Notes: generated by a model not told the origin, from the letters alone. 64,000 nt of DNA from Alkalispirillum mobile (GCF_003664325.1 NZ_RCDA01000005.1:1-64000); one strand, 5' to 3'; shown: positions 17,864 to 28,476, numbered from the stretch's first letter. Translations and numbers: made by a program.

Positions 17864-18733
17864 ATGAGCGAAACCGACCGCCGCACTGCCATCCTGCTCA
17901 TACACTGCCCCGACCGGCGCGGCATTGTCGCCGCCATCAGCCGGTTCCTCTCCGAGCACGGCGGTAACATCGTGGACCTGGACCAGCACGTGGATACGGA
18001 GCAGGGGGTCTTCTTTCTGCGGGCGGAGTGGGAGCTGCGCGGCTTCGCCCTGCCCGCCGACGGGATCGCCGAGGCCTTCCGCCGGGAGCTGGCGGAACCC
18101 TTCGACATGACCTGGCGGCTGCACTTCTCAGACGAGCGGCCGCGTATGGCGATCTTCGCCTCGCGCCTGGCGCACTGTCTCTATGACCTGCTGGCGCGCT
18201 GGCAGACAGGCGAACTGGCGGTGGATATCCCGCTGATCATCAGCAACCATGACGAACTGCGGCCCGTCGCCAAACGCTTCGGCATTGACTTCTACCACCT
18301 GCCGGTCACCCCCGAGACCAAGGCCAAAGTGGAGCGCCAACAGAACGACCTGCTCGCCGATTACCGGATCGACTTCGCGGTACTCGCCCGCTACATGCAA
18401 ATCCTTTCGGCCGATTTCATCCAGGCCTGGCCGGAACGCATCATCAACATCCACCACTCCTTCCTGCCGGCCTTCGCCGGCGCCCGCCCCTACCACGCCG
18501 CCCACGAGCGGGGGGTGAAGATCATCGGCGCCACCAGTCACTACGTCACCGAGGACCTGGATGCCGGCCCGATCATCGAGCAGGACGTCACCCGGGTGAC
18601 GCACCGCGACTCGGTGGCCGACCTGGTGCGCAAGGGGCGTGACCTGGAGCAACTGGTGCTGGCTCGGGCCGTCTGGCTGCACGTACAGCGCAAGACGCTG
18701 GTTTACCGCAACCGCACCGTCGTCTTTGACTGA
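17864..18733 (+). CDS. purU: Formyltetrahydrofolate deformylase
   Basis: 289 residues. It hydrolyses 10-formyl-THF to formate and THF, balancing one-carbon pools and supplying formate for PurT. An N-terminal ACT domain (ILLIHCPDRRGIVAAISRFL) regulates in response to Met/Gly in the E. coli enzyme. The C-terminal formyltransferase domain carries NIHHSFLPAFAGARPYHAAH and GATSHYVTEDLDAGPIIEQD. The ATG at 17864 was chosen over a TTG at 17825 because family members start close to the ACT domain. It is transcribed divergently from the rhodanese gene; a TATAAC at about 17811 could be its -10 element. Confidence 0.95.
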   Translation: MSETDRRTAILLIHCPDRRGIVAAISRFLSEHGGNIVDLDQHVDTEQGVFFLRAEWELRGFALPADGIAEAFRRELAEPFDMTWRLHFSDERPRMAIFASRLAHCLYDLLARWQTGELAVDIPLIISNHDELRPVAKRFGIDFYHLPVTPETKAKVERQQNDLLADYRIDFAVLARYMQILSADFIQAWPERIINIHHSFLPAFAGARPYHAAHERGVKIIGATSHYVTEDLDAGPIIEQDVTRVTHRDSVADLVRKGRDLEQLVLARAVWLHVQRKTLVYRNRTVVFD

Positions 18734-18757
18734 CCCCTGGGGACGCAGTGGGGGACG

Positions 18758-18775
18758 CAATGGCGCCCGCCATTG
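18758..18775 (+). terminator. Hairpin after purU
   Basis: CAATGGCG and CGCCATTG form a perfect 8-bp palindromic stem around CC, 25 bp after the purU stop. There is no U-tract, so termination is uncertain. Confidence 0.35.
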
Positions 18776-18851
18776 ACTACCTTTCCGGTAACGGCCCGTA
18801 ACGGCCGTTGTTGTCTGCCTTTCAGACCGACACCCGAGAGAGGTGCACGCC

Positions 18852-19067
18852 ATGTCCCAAACAGTAACAGCAGCCTACGACAACGAGGACGCCGCCCGGA
18901 ATGCCGTGGATGAACTCATATCGGACGGGTTTGATCAGGAGAAGGTGTTCCTGGACAAGGAGACCATCCAGGTGAAGGTGATGGTACCGGACAGCGGCCA
19001 GCGCGAAGCGGAAGAGATCCTCAAACGCCATACCCCGAAAGACATCTGGTCTCGCCCGGTTCAGTAA
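18852..19067 (+). CDS. Small acidic protein, general-stress-protein-like
   Basis: 71 residues from the ATG at 18852, preceded by GAGAGAGGTG; a GTG nine bases earlier is also possible. The single domain has a beta-alpha pattern: TVTAAYDNEDAARNAVDELI, VFLDKETIQVKVMVPD, then EAEEILKRHTPKDIW. This resembles the ferredoxin-like GSP17M/heat-induced-protein type domain that binds nothing known. No signal peptide, no cysteines. It stands alone between purU and metY, with a strong hairpin after it. Function unknown. Confidence 0.7.
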   Translation: MSQTVTAAYDNEDAARNAVDELISDGFDQEKVFLDKETIQVKVMVPDSGQREAEEILKRHTPKDIWSRPVQ

Positions 19068-19083
19068 AACATCAGCCCTAACC

Positions 19084-19122
19084 GCAATGCCCCCGCCGGC
19101 CATCGGACCTGCGGGGGCATTC
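19084..19122. terminator. Bidirectional hairpin between small stress gene and metY
   Basis: AATGCCCCCGC (19084-19094) pairs perfectly with GCGGGGGCATT (19112-19122). The genes converge here, so it may serve both. T-tracts are short on both sides. Confidence 0.65.
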
Positions 19123-19153
19123 TTGGGACGCGCCGGCACACGGGCCGGAGTAA

Positions 19154-20431
19154 CTATTTGGCCGCCTCCAGCGCCTGGTCAATATCGGCGATGATATCGT
19201 CCACGTGCTCGATCCCCACGGCAATGCGCACCATGTCCTGGGTAACCCCCGCCTGCTCCAGCTCCGCCTCGTCCAGCTGACGGTGGGTGGTGGTGGCCGG
19301 ATGGGTGGCCAGCGACTTGGCGTCACCGATGTTCACCAGACGGGTGATCAGCTGCAGCGCATCGATGAACCTGGCACCGGCCTCCTTGCCACCGCGGATG
19401 CCGAATGAGAGGATGCCCGAGGCCATGCCGCCGCGCATGTACTTCTGCACCAGCGGGTAGTCCGGGCTGGACTCCAGACCCGCGTACTTCACCCAGTTCA
19501 CCTGCGGGTGGTTCTGCAGGTGCTGCGCCACCGCCAGCGCGTTCTCGCTGTGGCGCTCCATGCGCAGGTGCAGGGTCTCGATGCCCTGCAGCAGCTGAAA
19601 GGCGTTCATGGGTGAGAGGGCCGAGCCGGTGTTGCGCAGCGGCACCACCCGGCAGCGACCGATAAAGGCGGCCTCGCCCAGCGCCTCGGTATAGACCACA
19701 CCGTGGTAGGAGGGGTCGGGCTCCACCATCATCGGGAAGCGCTCGCCGTGGTCGGCCCAGGGGAACTTGCCCGAATCGACGATAACTCCGCCCACGGTGG
19801 TGCCGTGCCCGCCCATGAACTTGGTCAGGGAGTGGACAATAATATCGGCGCCGTCATCGATGGGCCGCCAGAGGAAGGGCGTGGGCACGGTGTTGTCCAC
19901 GATCAGCGGTACCCCGTGGCGGTGCGCGATGTCCGCCAGCCGGCCGATATCCACCACCTCGCCGGAGGGGTTGCCCACCGTCTCGCAGAAGACCGCCTTG
20001 GTCTTTTCGTCGATCAACCCTTCCAGCCGGTCGAAGTCGTCGTGGCTGGCCATGCGCACCTCAATGCCGAAGTTGGGCATGGTGTGCGCAAACAGGTTGT
20101 ACGTGCCGCCGTAGAGCTTGCTGGTGGAGACGATGTTATCGCCCGCTCGGGTGATGCACTGGATAGCGTAGGTGATGGCCGCCATGCCGGAAGCCACCGC
20201 CAGCCCACCGATGCCTCCCTCCAGCTCCGCAACACGCTGCTCCAACACCGCGTTGGTGGGGTTCATGATGCGGGTGTAGATATTGCCCGGCACCTTCAGG
20301 TCGAACAGGTCCGCCCCGTGCTGGGTGCTATCGAAGGCGTAGCTGGTGGTCTGGTAGATGGGCACCGCCACGGCCTTGGTGGTCGGGTCCGGGCTGTAGC
20401 CCGCGTGGATGGCCAGGGTTTCCGGTTTCAC
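19154..20431 (-). CDS. metY: O-acetylhomoserine sulfhydrylase (PLP enzyme)
   Basis: 425 residues from a GTG at 20431 behind GGGGAGCAGGAC. It makes homocysteine from O-acetylhomoserine and sulfide, feeding the methionine synthases MetE and MetH found in this window. Cys/Met-metabolism PLP fold: ETLAIHAGYSPDPTTKAVAV, SGMAAITYAI, VDNTVPTPFLWRPIDDGAD, and HSLTKFMGGHGT with the Lys that binds PLP. The C-terminus GDAKSLATHPATTTHRQL is typical of the family. The length and the NTVPTPFLWRP motif favour MetY over MetB/MetC or MetZ. The ORF remains open far upstream, but the first 84 codons lack family similarity. Confidence 0.9.
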   Translation of the reverse strand: MKPETLAIHAGYSPDPTTKAVAVPIYQTTSYAFDSTQHGADLFDLKVPGNIYTRIMNPTNAVLEQRVAELEGGIGGLAVASGMAAITYAIQCITRAGDNIVSTSKLYGGTYNLFAHTMPNFGIEVRMASHDDFDRLEGLIDEKTKAVFCETVGNPSGEVVDIGRLADIAHRHGVPLIVDNTVPTPFLWRPIDDGADIIVHSLTKFMGGHGTTVGGVIVDSGKFPWADHGERFPMMVEPDPSYHGVVYTEALGEAAFIGRCRVVPLRNTGSALSPMNAFQLLQGIETLHLRMERHSENALAVAQHLQNHPQVNWVKYAGLESSPDYPLVQKYMRGGMASGILSFGIRGGKEAGARFIDALQLITRLVNIGDAKSLATHPATTTHRQLDEAELEQAGVTQDMVRIAVGIEHVDDIIADIDQALEAAK

Positions 20432-20667
20432 GTCCTGCTCCCCTCTTCTCGTTCGCTGTGCTTGCCTTGGGGCACCGCCCCGAACGGCCGGTGCGTGATC
20501 GGTACCGCCATTCTGCGCAGCCCGGTCCGGGAATAAAAGCCTGGAGCTTGTAACAAATGGGCATACCGTTAAGCGGGTGCGGCCGGCGCCGCGCTCCGCC
20601 GGATCCGACCAACCCCTGTTGCAGCATAGCGCAACCACAGTCACGGGCGACCCCCGCCGGGCGACCC
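20432..20667. other. Gap between metY and nrdA promoter
   Basis: This 236-bp stretch is upstream of both divergent genes. I see no gene in it. It should hold the metY promoter, which I could not assign with confidence. Confidence 0.5.
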
Positions 20668-20696
20668 TTGCACTCCCGGCCCTCATCCCATATATT
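20668..20696 (+). promoter_or_regulatory. Sigma-70-type promoter of the nrd operon
   Basis: TTGCAC (20668-20673) and TATATT (20691-20696) are separated by 17 bases. The predicted start near 20703 gives a 300-nt leader that contains the whole riboswitch. Confidence 0.7.
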
Positions 20697-20714
20697 GCGA
20701 GGCGTCCTCGCGCC

Positions 20715-20870
20715 CCCTACGAAATATGGGCCATGGAGGGGAACACCGGTGAGAATCCGGGGCTGTCGCGCAACGGTGTGACGGGGCCAGCCAGGCCACT
20801 GTCGAGCCCGAATACCTCCGAGGACCGGCCACCCCCGGTGGGTGCGCCGAGCCCGGAACCTTCGCGTCAA
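20715..20870 (+). ncRNA. Cobalamin riboswitch in nrdA leader
   Basis: The leader contains the conserved order of a B12 element: GGGGAACACCGGTGAGAATC (from 20737), CGGGGCTG, GCGCAACGGTGTGACGGGGC, then the B12-box region AGCCAGGCCAC and GAGCCCGAATACCT. The spacing is that of a full aptamer. The region downstream to 21003 is rich in self-complementary GC and could be the expression platform hiding the AGGAGGAAT ribosome site. Known logic: B12 riboswitches repress B12-independent enzymes when coenzyme B12 is present. The outer limits are approximate. Confidence 0.93.
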
Positions 20871-21003
20871 AGGTGCCCGGGGACAGGACGCCCTTGCTGC
20901 AGCCGGCCGCCCGCCAAGGCCGCAACGCGCTGCGCGTGTGCCCTGCCCTCACATCCCTCGCGTCGGTTCCTCCCGGTTCATCTGGACGAGCAGGAGGAAT
21001 CCC

Positions 21004-23796
21004 ATGTCCGCCAAGGCTGCCGAGGCCGCACCAACGGCCCAGAGCAACACCCAGCAAGTCATCCGCCGCAACGGCGCACTGACCGCCTTCAACCCTGACA
21101 AGATCCAGCTGGCCATGAAGAAGGCCTTCCTGGCCGTGGAAGGCGAACAGACCGCTGACGCCGCCCGCATCCAGCAGGTCACCGCCGACCTCACCGCGCA
21201 GGTGGTCCAGGCCCTGACCCGGCGCCCCACCGCCACCCCGATCCATATCGAGGATATCCAGGACCAGGTGGAGCTGGCACTGATGCGCGCCGGCGAACAC
21301 AAGGTGGCCCGGGCCTACGTGCTGTACCGCGAGGAACACGCCCGCAAGCGTCGGGAGGAGCAGGCTGCCGCCCAGGACACGCCCACCCTGCACATGACCC
21401 GCGCCGACGGCGAAGAGGCGCCGCTGGACGAGTCCATGCTGCAGCGGTTGCTCGCCCATGCCTGCGAAGGGCTCGCCGACACCGAGCCGCAGCGGGTGGC
21501 GCGGGAGGCCTGGCGCAACCTCTACGACGGGGTCACCGAACAGGAGGTGCACAAGGCGCTGATCCTCAGTGCCCGCAGCCTGATCGAACGGGAGCCGGCC
21601 TACGGCTTCGTGGCCGCCAGGCTTTTGCAACACCAACTGAACGGCGAGGCGCTGCACTTTCTGGGCCGGCCCTACGCCGGCGAACCGGGGTGCGATCCTG
21701 GCTATGCGGATTACTTTACCGACTATATCCGGCGCGGGGTCGAGCTGGAACTGCTCGACGAGCAGCTACTGGACTTCGATCTGGCCCAGCTGGCCGAGGC
21801 CCTACGCCCGGAGCGCGACCTGCAGTTCAACTACCTGGGCCTGCAGACCCTGTATGACCGCTACCTGCAGCACTGGGACGGCACCCGCTTCGAGCTGCCC
21901 CAGGCCTTCTTCATGCGCGTGGCCATGGGCCTCGCCCTGCAGGAGCCGGAGCGCGAGGCGCGTGCCATCGAATTCTACCGGCTGCTCTCCAGCTTCGATT
22001 TCATGAGCTCCACGCCCACGCTGTTCAACAGCGGCACCCGGCGTCCGCAGCTCTCCAGCTGCTACCTGACTACCGTGCCCGACGACCTGGGCGGTATCTA
22101 CGGCGCCATCCGCGACAACGCCCTGCTGTCCAAGTTTGCCGGCGGCCTGGGCAACGACTGGACCCGGGTGCGGGCCATGGGCGCCCACATCAAGGGCACC
22201 AACGGCCGCTCCCAGGGCGTGGTGCCCTTCCTCAAGGTGGCCAGCGACACCGCCGTGGCGGTGAACCAGGGGGGCAAGCGCAAGGGTGCGGTCTGCGCCT
22301 ACCTGGAGACCTGGCACCTGGACGTGGAGGAGTTCCTGGAGCTGCGCAAGAACACCGGCGACGACCGCCGCCGCACCCACGACATGAACACCGCTCACTG
22401 GGTGCCGGACCTGTTCATGCAGCGGGCGGAGGCCGACGCCGACTGGACCCTCTTCTCGCCGGACGATGCCTCCCACCTGCACGACCTCTACGGCCCGGCG
22501 TTCAAGGCGGCCTACGAGGAGTTGGAGGCCCGGGCCGCGCGTGGTGAGATCCGCAATTACAAGGTGGTCTCCGCCAAACAGCTCTGGCGGCGCATGCTGG
22601 GCATGCTGTTCGAGACCGGCCACCCCTGGATCACCTTCAAGGACCCGTCGAACCTGCGCTCGCCGCAGCAGCACGCCGGCGTGGTGCACAGCTCCAACCT
22701 GTGCACGGAGATCACCCTGAACACGTCGGACGAGGAGATCGCCGTCTGCAACCTGGGCTCGGTGAACCTGGCCGCCCACACCACCGCCGAGGGCATCGAT
22801 CACGAGCGCCTGCGCAACACGGTCCGCACGGCCATGCGCATGCTGGATAACGTCATCGATATCAACTACTACAGCGTGCCCCAGGCCCGGCAGTCCAACC
22901 TGCGCCACCGACCGGTGGGGCTGGGGGTGATGGGCTTCCAGGATGCGCTTTACGCCCAGGACCTGCCGTACGCCAGCGACGAGGCGGTCGCCTTCGCCGA
23001 CCGCAGCCAGGAGGCGATCAGCTACTACGCCATCGAGGCCTCGGCGGACCTGGCCCGCGAGCGCGGCACGTACGGCAGCTTCGAGGGCTCGTTGTGGCAC
23101 CAGGGTGAGCTGCCCATCGACTCGATCCGGCGCGTGGCGCAGAGCCGGGACGGCGATTGCACCATGGACACGCAATCCACCCTGGACTGGGACGCCTTGC
23201 GGAAGAAAGTGCGCGGCGGCATGCGCAACTCCAACTGCCTGGCGATCGCCCCCACGGCCACCATCGCCAATATCGTCGGTGTCTCCCAGGGCATCGAGCC
23301 GGCGTTCAAGAACCTCTATGTGAAATCCAACCTGTCCGGGGAGTTCACGGTGGTGAATCCGGCCCTGGTCCGCGCGCTGAAGGCGCACGGGTTGTGGGAT
23401 GCGGTGATGGTCAACGACCTGAAGTACTACGACGGCAGCGTGCAGCCCATTGGCCGTGTGCCGGATGAAATGAAGCAACGCTTTGCCACCGCCTTCGAGC
23501 TGGACTCGGAGTGGCTGGTCCAGGCCGGCAGCCGGCGGCAGAAGTGGCTGGACCAGTCCCAGTCGCTGAACCTCTACATGGCGGAACCCTCGGGGCCGAA
23601 GCTGGACGCCCTCTATCGCCAGGCCTGGCGCTCGGGGCTGAAGACCACCTACTACCTGCGCAGCACCGGGGCCACCCAGGTGGAGAAGAGCACCATGGAC
23701 CCGGCGCGGGCGAACCGGTTGAACGCGGTGAGCGCGGCGCCGGGGGGTGGACAGAGTTGCTCGGTGGATGATCCGGAGTGTGAGGCCTGCCAGTAA
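21004..23796 (+). CDS. nrdA: Ribonucleoside-diphosphate reductase alpha subunit (class Ic type)
   Basis: 930 residues from the ATG at 21004 behind AGGAGGAATCCC. It reduces ribonucleotides with NrdB. An N-terminal ATP-cone (about residues 18-110; [20 protein letters not shown]) gives dATP/ATP activity control. A second cone-like stretch follows ([15 protein letters not shown]). Redox and catalytic cysteines: C353 in LSSCYL, C567 in SNLCTEI, C582 in [10 protein letters not shown]. The C-terminal [11 protein letters not shown] pair accepts electrons from thioredoxin or glutaredoxin. The partner beta subunit identifies the class. The gene is preceded by the riboswitch and followed by nrdB at 55 bp. 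Confidence 0.93.
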   Translation: MSAKAAEAAPTAQSNTQQVIRRNGALTAFNPDKIQLAMKKAFLAVEGEQTADAARIQQVTADLTAQVVQALTRRPTATPIHIEDIQDQVELALMRAGEHKVARAYVLYREEHARKRREEQAAAQDTPTLHMTRADGEEAPLDESMLQRLLAHACEGLADTEPQRVAREAWRNLYDGVTEQEVHKALILSARSLIEREPAYGFVAARLLQHQLNGEALHFLGRPYAGEPGCDPGYADYFTDYIRRGVELELLDEQLLDFDLAQLAEALRPERDLQFNYLGLQTLYDRYLQHWDGTRFELPQAFFMRVAMGLALQEPEREARAIEFYRLLSSFDFMSSTPTLFNSGTRRPQLSSCYLTTVPDDLGGIYGAIRDNALLSKFAGGLGNDWTRVRAMGAHIKGTNGRSQGVVPFLKVASDTAVAVNQGGKRKGAVCAYLETWHLDVEEFLELRKNTGDDRRRTHDMNTAHWVPDLFMQRAEADADWTLFSPDDASHLHDLYGPAFKAAYEELEARAARGEIRNYKVVSAKQLWRRMLGMLFETGHPWITFKDPSNLRSPQQHAGVVHSSNLCTEITLNTSDEEIAVCNLGSVNLAAHTTAEGIDHERLRNTVRTAMRMLDNVIDINYYSVPQARQSNLRHRPVGLGVMGFQDALYAQDLPYASDEAVAFADRSQEAISYYAIEASADLARERGTYGSFEGSLWHQGELPIDSIRRVAQSRDGDCTMDTQSTLDWDALRKKVRGGMRNSNCLAIAPTATIANIVGVSQGIEPAFKNLYVKSNLSGEFTVVNPALVRALKAHGLWDAVMVNDLKYYDGSVQPIGRVPDEMKQRFATAFELDSEWLVQAGSRRQKWLDQSQSLNLYMAEPSGPKLDALYRQAWRSGLKTTYYLRSTGATQVEKSTMDPARANRLNAVSAAPGGGQSCSVDDPECEACQ

Positions 23797-23851
23797 TGCC
23801 TGGCCGTATGCACGGCTGCTGATTCAACAGCGAGAACCCAAGGAGAGCACC

Positions 23852-24922
23852 ATGCAAAACCAGAACACCGCCGCCACCGGCCTGGAGGCCATTGAAGCGG
23901 GCGCCCACCGCGTCAGCGTGGATGAAAAGCGCATGATCAACTGCCGCGCCGACGTGAACCAGCTGCTGCCCCTCAAGTACGAATGGGCCTGGGACAAGTA
24001 CCTGGCCGGCTGCAACAACCACTGGATGCCCACTGAAGTGCCCATGGGCGCCGACATCGCCCTCTGGCGCCGCCCCGATGGTCTCACCGCCGACGAACGG
24101 CTGATGATCAAACGCAATCTGGGCTTCTTCGCCACCAGCGAGTCCCTGGTCGCCAACAACATCGTGCTGGCCATCTACCGCCACATCACCAACCCCGAGT
24201 GTCGCCAGTACCTGCTGCGCCAGGCCTTCGAGGAGGCCATCCACACCCACACCTTCCAGTACATCGTCGAGAGCCTCGACCTGGACGAAGGGGAGCTGTT
24301 CAACATGTACCGTGAGGTGCCCAGCATCACCGACAAGGCTGCGTGGGCGCTGAAATACACCCAGAACCTGGAGAGCGGCCAGTTCGACACCAGCACCCCG
24401 GAGGGCGCCCAAGGCTTCCTGCGCGACCTGGTGGCCTTCTACGTGGTCTTCGAAGGCATGTGGTTCTACACCGGCTTTGCCCAGATCCTCTCCCTGGGCC
24501 GGCAGAACAAGATGACCGGCATCGCCGAGATGTACCAGTACATCCTGCGCGATGAGTCCATCCACCTGAACTTCGGCATCGACGTGATCAACCAGATCCG
24601 CCACGAGAACCCGGACCTGTGGACCAGCGACTTCGAACAGGAGGTGCTCACCATGCTGCGCGAGGCCACCGAGCTGGAGGTGGCCTACGCCCGCGACACC
24701 ATGCCCCGCGGCATGCTCGGGCTCAACGCCGACATGTGCGAGGAGTACATGCACTTCATCACCAACCGCCGCTGTGCCCAGTTGGGCCTGACCGAGCTCT
24801 ACCCCGGGGCCACCAACCCCTTCCCCTGGATGAGCGAGGTGATGGACCTTCAGAAGGAGAAAAACTTCTTCGAGACCCGGGTCACCGACTACCGCACCGG
24901 GGGCGCCCTGCAGTGGGACTAG
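23852..24922 (+). CDS. nrdB: Ribonucleotide reductase beta subunit, class Ic (Phe in place of radical Tyr)
   Basis: 356 residues from the ATG at 23852 behind AAGGAGAG. Ferritin-like diiron fold with metal ligands E97, E128, H131, E201, E235 and H238. Each is offset by exactly eight from the known ligands of Chlamydia trachomatis R2 (E89, E120, H123, E193, E227, H230). The residue where class Ia has its radical Tyr is F135 (C. trachomatis F127), in [15 protein letters not shown], and Y137 matches C. trachomatis Y129. This predicts a Mn/Fe cofactor rather than a tyrosyl radical. The C-terminal tail carries a Tyr ([11 protein letters not shown]). The stop overlaps the metR stop by three bases, convergent. 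Confidence 0.93.
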   Translation: MQNQNTAATGLEAIEAGAHRVSVDEKRMINCRADVNQLLPLKYEWAWDKYLAGCNNHWMPTEVPMGADIALWRRPDGLTADERLMIKRNLGFFATSESLVANNIVLAIYRHITNPECRQYLLRQAFEEAIHTHTFQYIVESLDLDEGELFNMYREVPSITDKAAWALKYTQNLESGQFDTSTPEGAQGFLRDLVAFYVVFEGMWFYTGFAQILSLGRQNKMTGIAEMYQYILRDESIHLNFGIDVINQIRHENPDLWTSDFEQEVLTMLREATELEVAYARDTMPRGMLGLNADMCEEYMHFITNRRCAQLGLTELYPGATNPFPWMSEVMDLQKEKNFFETRVTDYRTGGALQWD

Positions 24923-25845
24923 ACTGACGCGGGCCGAATGCCGCTCAGCACCCGAAAGGCGGTCTCGCGGGCAGTGCGCAGAAAGTCCGCCATCCAGGGG
25001 AGGTGGCCATCCTCCTCCCGGGTGGCGGCGTACAACGTGCGCCAGACACCCTCCTCGCCCAGGCTCAGGGCACAGACGTAGTCCTGCTCCAGGTACTCGG
25101 CCAGCGCCCAGTTGGGCATCCCGCAAACCCCGCGACCACTGGCCACCAATGGCATCATCAGCACGGCCATGGCGGCGGTGCGCACCCGGTGGGGGCGCAC
25201 GCCGGCCGGGTCCAGGAACTGGGTGAAAATATCCTGCCGGGCGTGCTCCACCGGATAGGTGATCAATGTCTCCTCGGCCAGCTCCTGCGGGGCGATCCAG
25301 TCCCGGCCGGCCCAACGGTGGCTGCGGCCCACGGCCAGCAGCGACTGGTAGCGGAACAGCGGCTCATAGTGGACGCCGGTCAGCGGCTTCGGGTCGGCGG
25401 TGACCACCAGGTCCAGCTGCTCGTCCCCCAGCGCCGGCAGCGCGTCGAACTGGTGGCCCTCTGGTATATCGATCTCCACCTCCGGCCACTGGCGGTGGTA
25501 CTGGTCCAGGGTGGGGAGCAGCCACTGAAAGCAGCTGTGGCACTCAATGGACAGGTGCAGTCGCCCCGGCCGTACCCCGCTCATGCGCATCAGCTCCTGC
25601 TCGGTAGCCCGCAGTCGGGGCAGCACCTCATCGGCCAGGTCCAGCAGCCGCTGGCCGGCGGGGGTAAAGCGTACCGGGCGGCTCTTGCGCCGGAACAGCG
25701 TCTGGCCCAGGCGGGCCTCCAACTCCTTGACCTGGTGCGACAGCGCGGACTGGGTCAGGTGCAGTCGGGCCGCCGCCGCGCTCAGCGAACCGGTATCGCG
25801 CACCGTGGCCAAGGTGCGCAGGTGGCGCAGCTCCAGCTTATTCAT
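24919..25845 (-). CDS. metR: MetR, LysR-family regulator of methionine biosynthesis
   Basis: 308 residues from the ATG at 25845; an in-frame GTG at 25854 is possible. An N-terminal winged helix-turn-helix ([38 protein letters not shown]) precedes an effector domain with [20 protein letters not shown], a segment highly characteristic of MetR, which senses homocysteine. It is divergent from metE, the standard MetR target, with a 97-bp shared regulatory gap. Confidence 0.93.
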   Translation of the reverse strand: MNKLELRHLRTLATVRDTGSLSAAAARLHLTQSALSHQVKELEARLGQTLFRRKSRPVRFTPAGQRLLDLADEVLPRLRATEQELMRMSGVRPGRLHLSIECHSCFQWLLPTLDQYHRQWPEVEIDIPEGHQFDALPALGDEQLDLVVTADPKPLTGVHYEPLFRYQSLLAVGRSHRWAGRDWIAPQELAEETLITYPVEHARQDIFTQFLDPAGVRPHRVRTAAMAVLMMPLVASGRGVCGMPNWALAEYLEQDYVCALSLGEEGVWRTLYAATREEDGHLPWMADFLRTARETAFRVLSGIRPASV

Positions 25846-25858
25846 GAGAAACACTCAT
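25844..25858. promoter_or_regulatory. Candidate MetR operator in the metR-metE gap
   Basis: ATGAGAAACACTCAT is an interrupted palindrome fitting the MetR pattern TGAN-N5-NTCA (TGAG-AAACA-CTCA). It overlaps the metR start codon. A second AT-rich region with TGATTCATGAT lies nearer metE. Confidence 0.45.
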
Positions 25859-25942
25859 CACTCAGTTGAAAAAAACGCGATTGATTCATGATACCCCAGC
25901 GCGGAAACTGCCGCGAATCATTCAACACTGACGGAGGTTTTC

Positions 25943-28261
25943 ATGAGCACCACTCATGTACTGGGGTATCCGCGCATCGGGGCCCGCCGGGAGCTGAAAC
26001 GCGCCACGGAGGCGTACTGGAAGGGCGAAATCGACCAGGCAGAACTGGAACGTACCGGCCGTGAGCTCCGCGCCCGGCACTGGCAGGCACAACGGGACGC
26101 GGGCCTGGACTGGGTGACGGTGGGCGACTTCGCCTTCTACGACCATGTGCTCAACGTCAGCGCCCTGCTCGGTGCCATCCCCCCGCGCTTCGGCGATGCG
26201 GGCGAGATGGTGGACCTGGACACCACTTTCCGCATGGCCCGGGGCCGGGCACCCACCGGTGAGCCGGCAGCCGCCTGCGAGATGACCAAGTACTTCGACA
26301 CCAATTACCACTACCTGGTCCCCGAACTGCACGCCGAACAGCGCTTCCGGCTGGCCTCCCGGCAGCTGTTCGACGAGGTGGCCGAGGCCCGGGCCGCCGG
26401 GCACCCGGTCAAGGTCGTGCTGACCGGTCCCCTCACCTGGCTGTGGCTGGGCAAGGCCAAGTCACCGGGGCTGGACCGCCTGCAGCTGTTGGACGGCGTA
26501 GTGGATGTCTACGGCGAGATCCTCCAGCAGCTGGGTGAACAGGGAGTGGAATGGGTGCAGCTGGACGAGCCGGCGCTGGTGCAGGACCTGCCCGCCGACT
26601 GGCAACAGGCCTACGAACGCGCTTATCACCGGCTGCAGGCCGGCCCGGTCAAGCTGCTGCTGGCCACCTATTTCGGGGGCTTGGGCGAGAACCTCTCCAC
26701 CGCCATGGGGCTGCCGGTGGACGGGGTCCACATCGACTGCGTGCGCGATCCCGACCAGCTCACCGCCGTGCTCGACCGGCTGCTGCCGCACAAGGTCCTG
26801 TCGCTGGGGGTCATCGACGGGCGCAACGTCTGGCGCAGTGACCTGGCCGCGTTGGCCCGGGCGTTGGCCCCGGTGCGCGAGCGGCTGGGAGAGCGCCTCT
26901 GGCTGGCGCCATCCTGCTCGCTGCTGCACGTGCCCGTGGACCTCGACCTGGAAACCGATCTGGAACCGCAGCTGAGGCGCTGGCTGGCCTTCGCCCGCCA
27001 GAAGCTCGACGAGCTCGTCGTGCTGGGCCGGCTGCTGGCTGACCGCTCCGGTGCCGCGGACGAACAGGCGGTGGCGGAAGCGAGCGCCGCGCTGGCCGAC
27101 CGCCAGGCCTCGACGCGCATCCACAAGGACGAGGTGGCGGAACGCCTTCAGCGGGTGGGGCCGGCCGATCGCCAGCGCCGGCAACCCTACCCGGAACGGG
27201 CCCGCAAACAGCGCGAACGCCTGTCACTGCCGTTGTTCCCCACCACCACCATCGGCTCCTTTCCGCAAACGGCGGAGATTCGCGCGGCACGCCGCGACCT
27301 CAAGGCCGGCCGGTTTACGCCCGAGGCCTACGAGGCACGCATGCGCGAGGAGATCGCCTTTGCCGTGGCACGCCAGGAGGAAATCGGGCTGGACGTGCTG
27401 GTCCACGGCGAGCCCGAGCGCAACGACATGGTGGAGTACTTCGGCGAACAGCTCGACGGGTTCGCCTTCACCCGCGCCGGCTGGGTGCAGAGTTACGGCT
27501 CCCGCTGCGTCAAGCCGCCCATCATCTATGGGGATGTCAGCCGCCCGCGGCCGATGACGGTGCGCTGGAGCGAATACGCCCAATCGCTCACCGGACGGCC
27601 CATGAAGGGCATGCTCACCGGGCCGGTCACCGTGCTGCAGTGGTCGTTCGTGCGCGATGACCAGCCTCGTTCCGAGACTTGCCGACAGATCGCCCTGGCG
27701 CTGCGCGACGAGGTGGCGGACCTGGAGGCGGCGGGGATCCCGGCCATCCAGATCGACGAGCCGGCCCTGCGCGAGGGCCTTCCGCTGCAGCAACGGCAGT
27801 GGCCGGGCTACCTGGACTGGGCGGTGGACTGCTTCCGCCTGACCGCCTCGGTGGCAACAGAGGCGACCCAGATCCACACCCATATGTGTTACTCGGAGTT
27901 CAACGACATCATTGGCGCCATCGCCGCGCTGGATGCGGACGTGATCACCATCGAGACGTCCCGCTCCGACATGGAGCTGCTGGAGGTGTTCGAGGACTTC
28001 GAATACCCGAACGAGATCGGCCCCGGGGTGTACGACATCCACTCGCCGAACACCCCGTCGGTGGACTGGATGGTGCAGCTGATGGAGAAGGCCGCCCGGC
28101 GCATCCCGGTGGAGCGGCTATGGGTCAACCCCGACTGCGGGCTGAAGACCCGTTCCTGGGCGGAAGTGGAACCGGCACTGCAGAACATGGTGGCGGCCGC
28201 GGAGATACTGCGCGAGCGCTACGGCCAGGCGCAGACCCGGCTGGCAGCCCAAGGCCGCTGA
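25943..28261 (+). CDS. metE: Cobalamin-independent methionine synthase
   Basis: 772 residues. It transfers a methyl group from 5-methyl-THF triglutamate to homocysteine without B12. N-terminal half: [20 protein letters not shown] and the substrate region. C-terminal half: [20 protein letters not shown], with zinc ligands H647 and C649 (THMCYSEF) and C732 (NPDCGLKTR). The [19 protein letters not shown] segment is also conserved. It starts behind GACGGAGG and is divergent from metR. metH lies later in the window, so both synthase types are present. No B12 riboswitch precedes metE, in contrast to nrdA. Confidence 0.97.
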   Translation: MSTTHVLGYPRIGARRELKRATEAYWKGEIDQAELERTGRELRARHWQAQRDAGLDWVTVGDFAFYDHVLNVSALLGAIPPRFGDAGEMVDLDTTFRMARGRAPTGEPAAACEMTKYFDTNYHYLVPELHAEQRFRLASRQLFDEVAEARAAGHPVKVVLTGPLTWLWLGKAKSPGLDRLQLLDGVVDVYGEILQQLGEQGVEWVQLDEPALVQDLPADWQQAYERAYHRLQAGPVKLLLATYFGGLGENLSTAMGLPVDGVHIDCVRDPDQLTAVLDRLLPHKVLSLGVIDGRNVWRSDLAALARALAPVRERLGERLWLAPSCSLLHVPVDLDLETDLEPQLRRWLAFARQKLDELVVLGRLLADRSGAADEQAVAEASAALADRQASTRIHKDEVAERLQRVGPADRQRRQPYPERARKQRERLSLPLFPTTTIGSFPQTAEIRAARRDLKAGRFTPEAYEARMREEIAFAVARQEEIGLDVLVHGEPERNDMVEYFGEQLDGFAFTRAGWVQSYGSRCVKPPIIYGDVSRPRPMTVRWSEYAQSLTGRPMKGMLTGPVTVLQWSFVRDDQPRSETCRQIALALRDEVADLEAAGIPAIQIDEPALREGLPLQQRQWPGYLDWAVDCFRLTASVATEATQIHTHMCYSEFNDIIGAIAALDADVITIETSRSDMELLEVFEDFEYPNEIGPGVYDIHSPNTPSVDWMVQLMEKAARRIPVERLWVNPDCGLKTRSWAEVEPALQNMVAAAEILRERYGQAQTRLAAQGR

Positions 28262-28285
28262 CCCTTCCGGGATGACGACACGTGG

Positions 28286-28315
28286 GGTGGCGGGGGCAGC
28301 GCCACCCCCGCCACC
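28286..28315 (+). terminator. Terminator hairpin after metE
   Basis: GGTGGCGGGGG (28286-28296) pairs perfectly with CCCCCGCCACC (28305-28315), 25 bp after the metE stop. No strong T-tract follows. Confidence 0.6.
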
Positions 28316-28361
28316 TTGGTGCTCCCGACCACCCACCCGGCCCCTTGCGCCCTCGCACATC

Positions 28362-28380
28362 GTTACTGTATAACATTTGC
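28362..28380. promoter_or_regulatory. Candidate Zur box upstream of DUF1007/NicO genes
   Basis: GTTACTGTATAACATTTGC matches the enterobacterial Zur consensus GTTATANTATAACATTTC in the outer arms and fully in the right half (TATAACATTT). It lies 97 bp upstream of the DUF1007 start, among GC-rich sequence. This suggests zinc-repressed expression of the transporter pair. Confidence 0.55.
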
Positions 28381-28476
28381 CGTCCGCCCGGCCGAACCAC
28401 CCAGCGGGAACCTTCTGCCGTTTCGGGGCCTCTCTCAACAGTAGGCTCCCCAGAACGGCAACCACAGGACGACACC

